A DNA stretch of 64,000 bases. Source: DASXRU01 sp034665305 (GTDB lineage Bacteria; Acidobacteriota; Blastocatellia; Pyrinomonadales; Pyrinomonadaceae). The stretch is from positions 11,904-75,903 of the forward strand of contig JAXDFZ010000009.1 of assembly GCA_034665305.1 (NCBI GenBank), in the 5' to 3' direction. The translations under genes were made by a program, and so were the position numbers. Shown here piece by piece: positions 8,597-17,682 of this stretch. Within the stretch, counting starts at the first letter, position 1. Every line of letters begins with the position of its first letter. Below the pieces are notes generated by a model that was not told the origin of the DNA, did no database searches, and was given only the letters and a program-made list of their open reading frames with translations.

Positions 8597-9439
8597 TTAA
8601 GGTAAATCTGAACTCATCACGAACTTTCCATTGTTCTCAACGATTCGCCCGAGCGGCGCATCGGAATCGTGGTAGAACCAACAGAGCCAGTTTTCACGTG
8701 CAGCCTGCGGCAGAAGGCGCTTCTTCGCTTCCAGAGTTTCAACCGGGAAAAGATCGTAGCCCATGATCCAGGCGAGCCCGACATGAGCCTGCGTGGGAAC
8801 CAGGTCGGCGAATCCAAACAACGTGTGGCCTCCGCGTTCCACACGCAAACACTGCATCGAACGATTGTGGCCGGCGTGAGTTTCCATCCGTATTCCCGGC
8901 GCGACTTCGTAATCCGCTGCTCGAAGGTCTAATTGTCCCGTCGAAATTAACGGTCTCCAATTATCCGGAAAGTAACTCGCTCGATCACGCTCCGAAGGAG
9001 CTTCTGCATGTTCATGCTCTAACCGAGAGACCATATATCGCGCATTGCGAAATGCAGGGACCGGGCTGCCGCTCGAATCCAACTCGGTATTACCTCCGGC
9101 ATGGTCGAAGTGCAGATGCGTGTTAATAACGATCGTTATCTCATCAGTGTCTACGCCGGCGATCGTTTTTAAGGAGTCCCCGAAGCTACGTTTTCGATCG
9201 ATGGCGTAAATCGCTCGTTGCTTCTCTGTGAATTTTTCACCAATGCCGGTATCGATTAGAATTTTCTCCGCCCCGGTATCGATGAAGAGGCAGTTCATGT
9301 TGAGCCGCACACGATTTTCGTTATCGGGCGGGGCGACCTTCGACCAAAGAGTCCTGGGGACTACTCCAAACATCGCTCCTCCGTCGAGCCGAAACTCCGT
9401 GTCCGGAACGACGCACAGTCGATAATCGCCAAACTCCAT
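8597..9439 (-). CDS. MBL-fold metallo-hydrolase
   Basis: The protein has 280 residues. The metal motif NTHLHFDHAGG gives H108, H110, D112 and H113, and later HAGHNRSMQCL and FGFADLVPTQAHV supply further ligands. There is no signal peptide, so it is cytoplasmic. The family resembles lactonase/AttM-type hydrolases; the substrate is unknown. It starts at ATG 9439, 27 bases upstream of mtnP, so it is probably in one transcript with that gene. Confidence 0.85.
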   Translation of the reverse strand: MEFGDYRLCVVPDTEFRLDGGAMFGVVPRTLWSKVAPPDNENRVRLNMNCLFIDTGAEKILIDTGIGEKFTEKQRAIYAIDRKRSFGDSLKTIAGVDTDEITIVINTHLHFDHAGGNTELDSSGSPVPAFRNARYMVSRLEHEHAEAPSERDRASYFPDNWRPLISTGQLDLRAADYEVAPGIRMETHAGHNRSMQCLRVERGGHTLFGFADLVPTQAHVGLAWIMGYDLFPVETLEAKKRLLPQAARENWLCWFYHDSDAPLGRIVENNGKFVMSSDLP

Positions 9440-9511
9440 GGCCTCTCAAACCAAATGCACAATTCTGCGCCGACCCAACCGTAGAGTCGAAAAATCCAGC
9501 TTAACTTCGAA

Positions 9512-10846
9512 TTAGCGCTTGCCAGGCTTCTTGGAAGAGCCAGGCTTGACTGGTTTGCCGCCCTCTTCTGTCGAACTTTCCGGAGGCGCCGCGCTGTCAT
9601 GACCTTCGGGCGGCCCTTGAGGCATGAAGCCGGGAAATTGTTGCTGCTGGGACGCCGGCGGCGCTGTTACTTGAAAGTTCTCGGCAACCGTTACCTTCGA
9701 CCGCTTCACAATCTCATCGAGCAGCTTCTTTTCTTTTTCCTGCTCAATGGTTTCGCGCGCCTGATCGTTCCCGGATTTTGGTGGTCCAAAAGGATTTGCC
9801 TGGCCGCCCTTCGCAATCAAGATATGGCGAGCGTGCACTTGCTCTTCCGGCTTCCCATCAGCCGAGGTTCCATTTCGCTTACCTTCAACCTTGATGATGT
9901 GAAAACCAAACGGCGACTCGACAATGTCGCTAACCTCACCGGGTTTCAAAGCAAAGGCCGCATCCTCAAAAGCTTTGACCATCTTTCCGCGGCCGAACCA
10001 ATCAAGATCGCCTTCTTTGTCTTTGCTGCCTGGATCGGTAGAAAACTCTTTCACTAACTTCGCGAAGTCTTCGCCCGCCCTCACTCGTTTCAGCACGTCC
10101 TCCGCTTTAGCGCGCGCCTGGCTCTCATCCAATTCCGGATGATTCTTGATGTAGTCCTTAATTTCGGTCTCACTCGCCTTCATGCTGGGATTCTTTTCCG
10201 GGTTCAGGGTTTCCTCAGCATACGTGGACGCCAATGCCTTGGCCTCTTGCAGCATGATTTGCAACTGAACATTTCGCTTCTTATCGAAACCTGCGGCGGT
10301 AGCTTTGCGAGCGTTAATCAGAACCTGGCCCAGCTGATGTTTGGCCTGCTTCAACTGCTCTTCAGGAATTTGCGTACCCTTCAGTTGGGGACTGCGTTCC
10401 TGCGCGTCCTTGATGAACTGGTTGAATCGCTCTTCCTGCCCCGGCTCTTTGAAAAAGGCTTCGATTTCGCCATCAGATACACTCGGAGGCGGCGCACCTG
10501 GATTACTCTCGGCCTGAGACGCAGCGAAACTCTGTGAAACCGCGAGTGCGCGCATCAGTTCGAGCTGCCGTTTCATCTCAGGTCGATCGGCAATGCCCTT
10601 TGCGCGGGCCTCTTCGGCGACAGCCAAAAGTTCACGAAGGTTTTTTGCAAACTCTTTGCGCTCACCTTCATCTGTCGCGAGGCGCGCCCGCGTTTGCGGT
10701 GATTGGTCAGCGGCAATCAAACTCATATCCTCAGACGTGAGGTTAACCACTGCGTTTCGCCGCGCAACCAGCTGCCAGCCAATTAAACTTCCCGCGAGCA
10801 CAATACCGATCGCTGCCGCAATCCATGCTTTAGTTGTTGAATTCAA
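9512..10846 (-). CDS. Parvulin-type peptidyl-prolyl isomerase, membrane-anchored
   Basis: The protein has 444 residues. It has an N-terminal signal anchor (about 8-27), a long helical SurA-like N-domain (40-220) and a PpiC rotamase domain (about 225-340), with DLDWFGRGKMVKAFEDAAF and the final strand GFHIIKVEGKR. EQVHARHILIAKGG follows and looks like the beginning of a second rotamase unit that is truncated. The C-terminus is Pro/Ser/Lys-rich. The only start in reach is TTG 10846, with AGGATCGG about 13 bases upstream. It should assist folding of exported proteins in the periplasm. Confidence 0.88.
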   Translation of the reverse strand: MNSTTKAWIAAAIGIVLAGSLIGWQLVARRNAVVNLTSEDMSLIAADQSPQTRARLATDEGERKEFAKNLRELLAVAEEARAKGIADRPEMKRQLELMRALAVSQSFAASQAESNPGAPPPSVSDGEIEAFFKEPGQEERFNQFIKDAQERSPQLKGTQIPEEQLKQAKHQLGQVLINARKATAAGFDKKRNVQLQIMLQEAKALASTYAEETLNPEKNPSMKASETEIKDYIKNHPELDESQARAKAEDVLKRVRAGEDFAKLVKEFSTDPGSKDKEGDLDWFGRGKMVKAFEDAAFALKPGEVSDIVESPFGFHIIKVEGKRNGTSADGKPEEQVHARHILIAKGGQANPFGPPKSGNDQARETIEQEKEKKLLDEIVKRSKVTVAENFQVTAPPASQQQQFPGFMPQGPPEGHDSAAPPESSTEEGGKPVKPGSSKKPGKR

Positions 10847-10871
10847 AATTTGATTCCGATCCTTTCAGTCT

Positions 10872-11276
10872 CTATTCCTGCTCAACGTGTTCCACCAACT
10901 CCACCAGCACCCCTCCCGTGGCTGACGGGTGAATAAAGGCTATCAAACAGCCATCGGCGCCGCGCCGAGGTTCAGCATCAATCAAGCGCGCACCGCTCGC
11001 CTGCAACTGCTCTAAGGCAACGCGAATATCGGGAACGCGCAGGGCCACATGATGAATCCCAGGGCCGTGCCGCTCCAAAAACTTTGCAACCGGTGAACTA
11101 TCGTTCGTCGGCTCAAGCAACTCAATACGCGATTCGCCCACAGGTAGCATCGCCACGCGTACTAATTGTTCCGCGACGACTTCGGGTTCGCTGATTTCCG
11201 CACCAAGGGCGAGCGACCAGAACGCCGCAGCGTCCTTAATACTTGTGGTAGCAATCCCGATGTGGTCGACCTTCAT
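10872..11276 (-). CDS. mce: Methylmalonyl-CoA epimerase
   Basis: The protein has 134 residues, the family's usual size. It belongs to the vicinal-oxygen-chelate fold with paired beta-alpha-beta-beta-beta modules: VDHIGIATTSI near the N-terminus (metal His5), GIHHVALRVPDI in the middle and GGVLVELVEH (metal Glu) at the end. It interconverts the (2R) and (2S) forms of methylmalonyl-CoA in propionate and branched-chain metabolism. The stop lies 25 bases before the parvulin gene, and the meaB stop is six bases upstream of its ATG, so mce and meaB form one operon. Confidence 0.92.
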   Translation of the reverse strand: MKVDHIGIATTSIKDAAAFWSLALGAEISEPEVVAEQLVRVAMLPVGESRIELLEPTNDSSPVAKFLERHGPGIHHVALRVPDIRVALEQLQASGARLIDAEPRRGADGCLIAFIHPSATGGVLVELVEHVEQE

Positions 11277-11282
11277 ACTTTA

Positions 11283-12260
11283 TTAAGATTGCAGGCGTAC
11301 CTGTTCAGATCGTCGTGCCAGCAACTCTTCAACCGCGGAGTAAGGGTCACGCTCTTTCGCGGCAACTTGCGCCGCCAGACGGTCAAGTGTCTCCGATGCA
11401 GCTTCACGGTTTAGCGTTTCCGCCAAAAGCCGTTCTCGCAGCAATTCCAATATCCGCCACTTCGCGATCGCCTGACGCCTGGAACTGGTTTGCGGCGCAG
11501 ATCCTTGAAACTCGCGGTAACGATCTATGACGACGGCCAAATCGCCTGTGCCTTTGTTCTCGGTCGCCACGGTTTTGACGATCGGCGGCTCCCATAAATC
11601 CTCCCGCATGGCCAGGCTAAGCAGCGCCTCCAACTCTTTCTCGGTCCTTAGCACTCCCTCACGATCTGCCTTATTAATTACAAAGACATCACCGATTTCC
11701 ATGATGCCGGCCTTAATTGTCTGAATATCGTCGCCCATCCCGGGCACCAGCACAACCACGCAAACGTCCGCAGTCTTGACGATCTCCACTTCGTCCTGAC
11801 CCACGCCAACTGTTTCAACGATGATCTTCTGAAACCCGGCCGCGTCCAGGATTGCGACCGCGTCAACTGTAGCGCGCGCCAGCCCTCCGAGGTTGCCGCG
11901 CGTCGCCATTGAGCGAATAAATACGCCGCGGTCCAGTCCCAGCGCTTGCATACGGATCCGGTCACCGAGAATCGCGCCGCCGGAAAACGGACTCGAGGGA
12001 TCGACCGCGATGATGCCGACGCGCTCGCCCCGCTGGCGATAAAACATAGCCAGCTTATCAACCAGGGAAGACTTGCCGGCGCCGGGCGCCCCGGTGATCC
12101 CAATTACCAACGAAGACCCGGTGCGCGGAAAAATCTCTTTCATCAACGCCGCTGCAGCTTCGTCTGCGTCTTCGACAATCGAGATAGCACGGGCTATGGC
12201 GCGCACATCAGCAGCAATTATCCTGTCGACAAGAGATCGGGTCTCATCTACTGGGTTCAT
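11283..12260 (-). CDS. meaB: Methylmalonyl-CoA mutase-associated GTPase MeaB
   Basis: The SIMIBI-class G protein has Walker A GAPGAGKSSLVDKL, switch region DPSSPFSGGAILGDRIRM, VETVGVGQDE as the G3 segment and NKADREG as the guanine motif. MeaB/ArgK proteins load and protect adenosylcobalamin in methylmalonyl-CoA mutase. The mutase itself is not in this window. ATG 12260 is taken as the start; a TTG directly before it would add one residue. It sits between mce and an acyl-CoA dehydrogenase, as in propionyl-CoA/branched-chain catabolic clusters. Confidence 0.93.
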   Translation of the reverse strand: MNPVDETRSLVDRIIAADVRAIARAISIVEDADEAAAALMKEIFPRTGSSLVIGITGAPGAGKSSLVDKLAMFYRQRGERVGIIAVDPSSPFSGGAILGDRIRMQALGLDRGVFIRSMATRGNLGGLARATVDAVAILDAAGFQKIIVETVGVGQDEVEIVKTADVCVVVLVPGMGDDIQTIKAGIMEIGDVFVINKADREGVLRTEKELEALLSLAMREDLWEPPIVKTVATENKGTGDLAVVIDRYREFQGSAPQTSSRRQAIAKWRILELLRERLLAETLNREAASETLDRLAAQVAAKERDPYSAVEELLARRSEQVRLQS

Positions 12261-12280
12261 CAAAGTCTCGATCGAAGTCG

Positions 12281-13426
12281 CTAAGTTCCCCTCAGAATCT
12301 CACGAGCGATCACCAGGCGCTGAATCTCCGAAGTGCCTTCCCCAATGGTGCAGAGCTTTGAATCCCGCCAGTATTTCTCCGGCGGATAATCCTTGGTGTA
12401 TCCGTAGCCACCGTGGATTTGAATTGCCTCTTCACACACTTTCACGCTCATCTCCGAAGCAAACAACTTCGCCATCGATGATTCTTTCGTAACTTTTCTT
12501 CCGTGGTCCTTCAGATATGCCGCGCGATACATCAGCAGGCGGGCTGCGTCGATTTGCGTGGCCATGTCAGCGAGCTTGAATTGGATCGCCTCAAATTCCG
12601 AGATCGGCTTGCCAAATTGCTTCCGCTCTTTCGAATAACTCAGAGCCGATTCATATGCGCCCTGGGCAATGCCCAACGCCAGCGCCGCGATGGAAATGCG
12701 GCCACCATCCAGAATCTGCATCGCGTTGATGAAACCCAGGCCTTCATCCCCGAGCCTGTTTTCATCAGACACCAAACAATCTTCGAACACGACACTGGCC
12801 GTTTCCGACGCTCGCAGGCCCAGTTTGTTTTCTTTCTTAGCGGGCGAAAACCCCTTCGTTCCCTTTTCAAAAATGAACGCCGTGATGCCCTTGTTGCCTT
12901 TGGCGCGATCCGTGGAAGCGACCGCCACACACGTATCAGCGTGGATGGCATGGGTGATAAAATTTTTGGCGCCGTTCACAATCCAGCCGCCATTCTGTCG
13001 CACCGCTGTCGAACGCGTTCCTGACGCGTCAGATCCAGCGCTCGGCTCAGTTAGGCCCCACGCTCCAAGATGTTCACCTTGAGCCAACGGCACCAGGAAT
13101 TTCCGCTTTTGTTCTTCAGTGCCGAACTCATAAATGTGATTTGAACAAAGCGACGTGTGCGCAGCCACCGAGATGCCAATGGAACCGTCGACGCGAGAAA
13201 GCTCTTCAATGATAGTTGCGTACTCAATATAACCAAGTCCGGCGCCGCCATATTCCTCAGGGAAAATACTTCCCAACAGACCCAACTCAGCGAGCTTCGG
13301 CTGTAACTCGACAGGAAAGTGTTGCGCTTCATCCCACTCCATCACGTGGGGCGCGATTTCACCCTCGGCGAATTCGCGGACGCTCATCTTCACCTGTTGC
13401 TGCTCTGCGTCTAACTCAAACTCCAT
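12281..13426 (-). CDS. Acyl-CoA dehydrogenase
   Basis: The protein has 381 residues from ATG 13426, with AAGGAA seven bases upstream (an upstream TTG-type start is weaker). It has the family's two signatures, WGLTEPSAGSDASGTRSTA around 125-145 and QIHGGYGYTKDYPPEKYWRD near 335-355, the latter followed by the FAD-binding IGEGTSEIQRLVIAREIL. It is a flavoenzyme that introduces an alpha-beta double bond in acyl-CoAs. Its place upstream of meaB and mce suggests a short- or branched-chain substrate whose breakdown yields propionyl-CoA. The exact chain length is not decidable here. Confidence 0.92.
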   Translation of the reverse strand: MEFELDAEQQQVKMSVREFAEGEIAPHVMEWDEAQHFPVELQPKLAELGLLGSIFPEEYGGAGLGYIEYATIIEELSRVDGSIGISVAAHTSLCSNHIYEFGTEEQKRKFLVPLAQGEHLGAWGLTEPSAGSDASGTRSTAVRQNGGWIVNGAKNFITHAIHADTCVAVASTDRAKGNKGITAFIFEKGTKGFSPAKKENKLGLRASETASVVFEDCLVSDENRLGDEGLGFINAMQILDGGRISIAALALGIAQGAYESALSYSKERKQFGKPISEFEAIQFKLADMATQIDAARLLMYRAAYLKDHGRKVTKESSMAKLFASEMSVKVCEEAIQIHGGYGYTKDYPPEKYWRDSKLCTIGEGTSEIQRLVIAREILRGT

Positions 13427-13539
13427 TCCCGGTTCCTTTTCCCATGCGCACAAAGATTCGAGTTCCGAGAGCGCGCGGCTGAAGTGTTCACTTCAAACCG
13501 GCCACCCGAAACTCGATGTTAATTCCACTACATTGTACC

Positions 13540-14325
13540 TCAACGGCTGCGCGCACCGTGAACGCCGCTGTTTGCAGGACGCTTCGCCGGCGGCTTTCGC
13601 GGCACGCGCTTCAAGCGCGCAATCTCCTCGGGAGTCAACAAGCGAAAGTGGCCGGACCGCAACTTTTCATCTCGCAGAAACCCGATTGCGCTCCGCCGCA
13701 ACTTAACGACCGTATGACCTATTACTTCGAACATTCTTCGGATTTGTTGATTGCGCCCTTCGTGCAACACCACTTCATACCAGGCGTTCGTCGCGGTCGC
13801 GTACACTTCCTTAATTTGAACCGGCGCCGAGCGCACGCCGTCATCCAAAGTTACGCCCCGGCGCAAACGTTCGATGGCTTTCTCGGTGGGCACACCCTTC
13901 ACTTTAACGTCGTAGACCTTTTTTACTTTGTTGCGCGCAGAAGTAATGAAATTCGTCAGCTCCCCGTCATTCGTCAGCAACAACAAGCCTTCAGTATTGA
14001 AGTCCAAACGGCCCACGGGATGCAGACGGCCGAGCGAAGCGGGCACGAGGTCAGTCACCAAAGGGCGATCCTCCGGATCAGCCAAACTCGTCAGGTAACC
14101 CTTCGGCTTATTCAAAAGCACGTAAATCTTTTGCCGGCGTTCCAGCCGGGGATTGATTAATCGTCCTTTGACCTTGATGTGATCTTTGTCGGGATCGGCT
14201 TTGGCGCCAAGCGTGGTCACGACCTTGCCGTTCACGGTAACATCGCCCGCCGAAATTAGTCCCTCGGCATGGCGTCGTGAAACGATGCCCGCCTCAGCTA
14301 TAAGTTTTTGCAAACGTGATTCCAT
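13540..14325 (-). CDS. rluB: 23S rRNA pseudouridine synthase, RluB/RsuA type
   Basis: It opens with an S4 RNA-binding domain (ESRLQKLIAEAGIVSRRHAE). The RsuA-family catalytic core follows, with the active Asp in GRLHPVGRLDFNTEGLLLL and the closing VVLHEGRNQQIRRMFEVIGH. The C-terminal tail is basic and disordered (PRKPPAKRPANSGVHGARSR). ATG 14325 fits the family start; an ATG at 14343 would add six residues, and neither has a strong ribosome site. It lies directly downstream of scpB, an order seen in many bacteria where scpA, scpB and this enzyme are grouped. Confidence 0.9.
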   Translation of the reverse strand: MESRLQKLIAEAGIVSRRHAEGLISAGDVTVNGKVVTTLGAKADPDKDHIKVKGRLINPRLERRQKIYVLLNKPKGYLTSLADPEDRPLVTDLVPASLGRLHPVGRLDFNTEGLLLLTNDGELTNFITSARNKVKKVYDVKVKGVPTEKAIERLRRGVTLDDGVRSAPVQIKEVYATATNAWYEVVLHEGRNQQIRRMFEVIGHTVVKLRRSAIGFLRDEKLRSGHFRLLTPEEIARLKRVPRKPPAKRPANSGVHGARSR

Positions 14326-14386
14326 AAAAAAGACAGGAAGCATGGGGACGAGTTCCCCTTTCAGCCTCCTGCCGTTGCCTGCTTTC

Positions 14387-15061
14387 TCAAGAAGCTCCGC
14401 CTGCCAAATCTTCGAAGTCCTCGATGCTCGGCAACTCCGTCAAATCTTTGAGTCCAAACTGGATCAGAAACTCTTTCGAGGTGCCGTACATCATCGGCCG
14501 GCCAATAGTTTCTTTGCGGCCTTTCGCGACGATGAGGCGCTTATCCAACAAAGTCTTTATCGCCGAGGGCGATTGCACGCCCCGTATTTCCAAGATCTCC
14601 GGAACTGTTATCGGCTGTTTGTAAGCAATGACGGCGAGTGTCTCAAGTGAAGCCAATGACAACTTGGCGCTGGGCCGCGATTTCAGGAAGGCGCGAACGT
14701 ATTCGTGATGTTCCGGCCGGGTAGCGAATTGCCAGCCGCCCGCGATCTCACGCAGATGCAGGCCGCCGTTGCGCGCGTTGAATTCCTCGGCCAGGGCGGA
14801 AATCGCGGCCTGCACTGCCTCGGAGCCTACCTTCAATACTTCAGTGACAGTCTTTACCGTCAACGGTTCGTCAGCTACGAAGACCAGGGCCTCGATGACG
14901 GCTGCCAGCTCCGTGGGACTCAGCGTGCTCGAGCCGGTCAACTCGGTCGAATCGTCTTCAGCCTCGACCTGCGACTGTTCCAGTTCGTCGCCGTCAGCCG
15001 ATCCTTCAATCTGCGCCAACTCATCGTGCGCTGCTTCCGTCTTTTGTTCCGTAGCTTTCAT
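14387..15061 (-). CDS. scpB: Segregation and condensation protein B
   Basis: The protein has 224 residues. An acidic disordered N-terminal stretch of about 45 residues precedes two winged-helix domains (LAAVIEALVFVADEPLTVKTVTEVL and LSLASLETLAVIAYKQPITVPEILEIRG, then GRPMMYGTSKEFLIQFGL). ScpB dimers bind ScpA and SMC in the chromosome condensation complex. It starts at ATG 15061, five bases after the scpA stop, so the two are translated together. Confidence 0.95.
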   Translation of the reverse strand: MKATEQKTEAAHDELAQIEGSADGDELEQSQVEAEDDSTELTGSSTLSPTELAAVIEALVFVADEPLTVKTVTEVLKVGSEAVQAAISALAEEFNARNGGLHLREIAGGWQFATRPEHHEYVRAFLKSRPSAKLSLASLETLAVIAYKQPITVPEILEIRGVQSPSAIKTLLDKRLIVAKGRKETIGRPMMYGTSKEFLIQFGLKDLTELPSIEDFEDLAGGAS

Positions 15062-15066
15062 CTTTA

Positions 15067-15888
15067 TTAGCCAATGCTGCGCGCGAGAATCTCGCCAAAG
15101 GTCTCCCGCTGAAACAGCGAAATCTCGCTGGCTCGCACAAGTTCGAGGATCGATAGAAACGCGATTACGAGTTCGCGGCGCGAACGCGCCTGCTCAAAAA
15201 ACTTCACCAAATTGAGCTCACCGGCCGAACGCACCATCGTGCGCAGCCGGTCGATCATGTCGTTCATGCTGATCTCTTCACGAACGATCTCCATCATAAC
15301 TTCGTCTTTGTGACGTGCCAGGATTTTCTGAAACACGGTCAGCAAATCGAAGAGTCCCACCGCCACCTCGGGATTCTGTTTGTCGGTTTCCAGTTCGGCG
15401 CGCGCAAAAACGGCGCGCTCAACCGTGGCCCGCGACCAGAGCATTTGGGCCGCGGCCTTGAACTTTTCGTGCTCCAGCAGGCGATTGATCAATTCAGCCC
15501 GGGGATCGGTTTCATCTTCCTCAGCACCCTCCGCGAGGGGATCGCGCGGCAGCAGCATGCGCGACTTGAGTTCGATCAACGTCGAGGCCATCACTAAAAA
15601 ATCGCCGGCGACGGCGATGTCCAGGTCCTGCATTAACTTCAGGTAACGCAGATATTCTTCGGTGATGCGACCGACGGGAATGTCGTAGATGTCGACTTGT
15701 TCCTGGCGAATCAGGTGCAGCAGTAAATCGAGCGGGCCGGCGAACTCTCCTAAGACAAGTTTCAAATCTTCGCCGTCAAGGTTCGAAGAGATCTCAGGCC
15801 GCGCGCCAGCCACGTTAATGGTTGTGGGCGCCGCTTGCTCCGCGGGAAGAGTCGTGGTCGCCGATTCTGTTTCCTGAGTCTCGTCCAT
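15067..15888 (-). CDS. scpA: Segregation and condensation protein A
   Basis: The protein has 273 residues from ATG 15888, seven bases after the trpS stop; a TTG 33 bases upstream would overlap trpS and is less likely. The signature FAGPLDLLLHLIRQEQVDIYDIP marks the N-terminal SMC-neck-binding domain, and EYLRYLKLMQDLDIAVAGDFLVMA follows. The C-terminal winged helix (ELVIAFLSILELVRASEISLFQ) binds the SMC cap. It is the kleisin subunit of the SMC-ScpAB complex. Confidence 0.95.
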   Translation of the reverse strand: MDETQETESATTTLPAEQAAPTTINVAGARPEISSNLDGEDLKLVLGEFAGPLDLLLHLIRQEQVDIYDIPVGRITEEYLRYLKLMQDLDIAVAGDFLVMASTLIELKSRMLLPRDPLAEGAEEDETDPRAELINRLLEHEKFKAAAQMLWSRATVERAVFARAELETDKQNPEVAVGLFDLLTVFQKILARHKDEVMMEIVREEISMNDMIDRLRTMVRSAGELNLVKFFEQARSRRELVIAFLSILELVRASEISLFQRETFGEILARSIG

Positions 15889-15895
15889 CGTTATT

Positions 15896-16885
15896 TCACT
15901 TGCCGGCGCCCTGAATTCCAAAATTCGTTTTGGCCACTTTCAGAGTTTCGGCGGCAATACTTGTTGCCTTTGCAGCACCGCGTTCGAGTATGTGCTCCAG
16001 TTTATCACTGTCGATGGCTTCGGCGCGCTCCTGGAGCGGCTGGAGAAACGCTATCGTGACATCGGCAAGCTCCTGCTTAAGAACTGCATAGCCCTTGCCG
16101 CTGAAACGCGCTTCAACTTCTGCCGGTTCGTTACTAGTCAGCAACTGGTAAATGCTAAGCAAATTCGAAAGAGCCGGGCGGTTTTCGTCGAAGCGAATTT
16201 CAGTTCCAGAGTCAGTCACCGCGCGTTTGAATTTGCGCAGCACCGTGTCGGGACTGTCCATCAACATCACGCATCCGGCGTCGCCCTCCTCGTCCGACTT
16301 CGACATTTTTTTCCTCGGATCGGAGAGGGACATGATGCGGGCTCCCACTTTGGGAATAAATGCATCGGGTATCCGAAACGTCGCTCCATAATCGCGATTG
16401 AAACGAATAGCCAGATCGCGAGTCAGCTCGAGATGCTGTTTCTGATCTTCGCCCACCGGAACCAGATCCGTTTGGTAAAGCAAAATGTCCGCCGCCATCA
16501 GCACCGGGTAATCAAAGAACCCCACTCCGACGTTTTCACTCTGCTTGCGCACCTTGTCTTTGAACTGGGTCATCCGCTCGAGTTCAGACATTCTGGCGAC
16601 GCAGTTAAGCAGCCAGGTGAGCTCAGCGTGCGCGGCGACGTCCGATTGAATGAATACCGTCGAAATTTCCGGATCTATTCCAACGGCGAGATACAGACGG
16701 GCAGTTTCGCGAGTTCGAGCACGCAGCTCTTGCGGGTTCTGTGGGACAGTTATCGCATGCAGATTGACAATGCAGAAGAGACTTTCGTATTCGCGCTGCA
16801 GGTCTACCCAGTTTCGCAGCGCACCAAGATAATTGCCGAGATGAAGCGGGCCCGAGGGCTTTACGCCGCTGAAAATTCTTTTCAT
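15896..16885 (-). CDS. trpS: Tryptophanyl-tRNA synthetase
   Basis: The protein has 329 residues from ATG 16885. Class I motifs are present: the HIGH-type PSGPLHLGNYLGAL at the N-terminus and KKMSKSDEE (KMSKS loop) near 195. Between them VLMAADILLYQTDLVPVGEDQKQHLELTRDLA is the typical TrpRS core. The start codon lies right behind the stop of the site-2 protease, whose TAG contributes to the AGG ribosome site, so translation is likely coupled. The downstream scpA follows without a gap. Confidence 0.96.
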   Translation of the reverse strand: MKRIFSGVKPSGPLHLGNYLGALRNWVDLQREYESLFCIVNLHAITVPQNPQELRARTRETARLYLAVGIDPEISTVFIQSDVAAHAELTWLLNCVARMSELERMTQFKDKVRKQSENVGVGFFDYPVLMAADILLYQTDLVPVGEDQKQHLELTRDLAIRFNRDYGATFRIPDAFIPKVGARIMSLSDPRKKMSKSDEEGDAGCVMLMDSPDTVLRKFKRAVTDSGTEIRFDENRPALSNLLSIYQLLTSNEPAEVEARFSGKGYAVLKQELADVTIAFLQPLQERAEAIDSDKLEHILERGAAKATSIAAETLKVAKTNFGIQGAGK

Positions 16886-16889
16886 TAAC

Positions 16890-17588
16890 CTAGGCGCCAA
16901 TCAACAAGAGCCTGACAGAAATCGGCATCACAATATGGAAGATAAAAGAGAACACTCCGGTGAACATGGCAACAATCAGAAGTAGAAAGCCGAATTGCTC
17001 CAGAGATTCGAGCGCCGGCTCAAAGCTCTCCGGCAAAATGCTGGACAGGATCTTGCTGCCATCCAGCGGCGGTATCGGGATCAGATTGAAAACGCCGAGG
17101 GCAAAGTTCAACCAGAAGAATGTCGATAACAGTAGCCCCGCGCCTTCCAGGATCAAGGAACTGCCGTGAGGTTTTACGATTAACGTATAACCCCTGAGTG
17201 AAAGTTCGACCAGGTTTAGTTCCAACAAGACTCTGATGATGATCCCGGCCACAATCGCGATTATGAAATTGCAAATCACGCCGGCCGCCGATACCCAGAA
17301 GTTCGCGACTCGCTTGTCCCGCCACCGCAATGGATTCACGGGAGTCGGCTTGGCCCAACCAATTAGCGGCGCGCCAGTGAAATAGGAAATGGCCGGGAAA
17401 AGCAACGTCCCGATCGGATCGACGTGCGCCGCTGGATTGAGGCTGATGCGACCCTGCAGGCGCGCGAGATCGTCTCCGAACCGGTTCGACATCCAGGCGT
17501 GCGCAGATTCGTGAACCGATAAAGAGAAGATCAGTGCGACCATGTAGAGGACGAACTGGCCGATGACGCTGCTATCGATTTCACCCAT
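16890..17588 (-). CDS. M50 site-2 protease family membrane protein
   Basis: The protein has 232 residues and about five hydrophobic segments. The zinc motif HESAH (26-30) sits in the first helix, NPAAHVDPIG follows at 51-60, and FNLIPIPPLDGSKIL supplies the third-ligand Asp motif. This is the short group-3 type without a PDZ domain. It should cleave membrane-embedded peptide bonds; the target is unknown. It is the first gene of the run with trpS, scpA, scpB and the pseudouridine synthase, with a TTGACA-type promoter about 40-70 bases upstream. Confidence 0.92.
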   Translation of the reverse strand: MGEIDSSVIGQFVLYMVALIFSLSVHESAHAWMSNRFGDDLARLQGRISLNPAAHVDPIGTLLFPAISYFTGAPLIGWAKPTPVNPLRWRDKRVANFWVSAAGVICNFIIAIVAGIIIRVLLELNLVELSLRGYTLIVKPHGSSLILEGAGLLLSTFFWLNFALGVFNLIPIPPLDGSKILSSILPESFEPALESLEQFGFLLLIVAMFTGVFSFIFHIVMPISVRLLLIGA

Positions 17589-17627
17589 TAGTTGCTGAAC
17601 CAGTGATGCGAAGAGTTATCAGCCGCC

Positions 17628-17656
17628 AAAGTAGCATGCGGTATTAGCAGTGTCAA
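17628..17656 (-). promoter_or_regulatory. Sigma70-type promoter for the M50 protease-trpS-scpAB run
   Basis: Reading the minus strand, TTGACA (17656-17651) is followed after 17 bases by TACTTT (17633-17628). The next gene start is about 40 bases downstream. The -35 box continues as TTGACACTG, the same nine bases as two other promoters in this window. Confidence 0.5.
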
Positions 17657-17682
17657 AAACCGCCCTCTCGCTGCCCGCGAGG

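Noticed and set aside
13516..14160. Plus-strand frame opposite the pseudouridine synthase
   Set aside because: Antisense shadow of a well-supported gene.
15992..16888. Long plus-strand frame (298 codons) opposite trpS
   Set aside because: It is antisense to a clear tryptophanyl-tRNA synthetase; its residues show no domain and no ribosome site.
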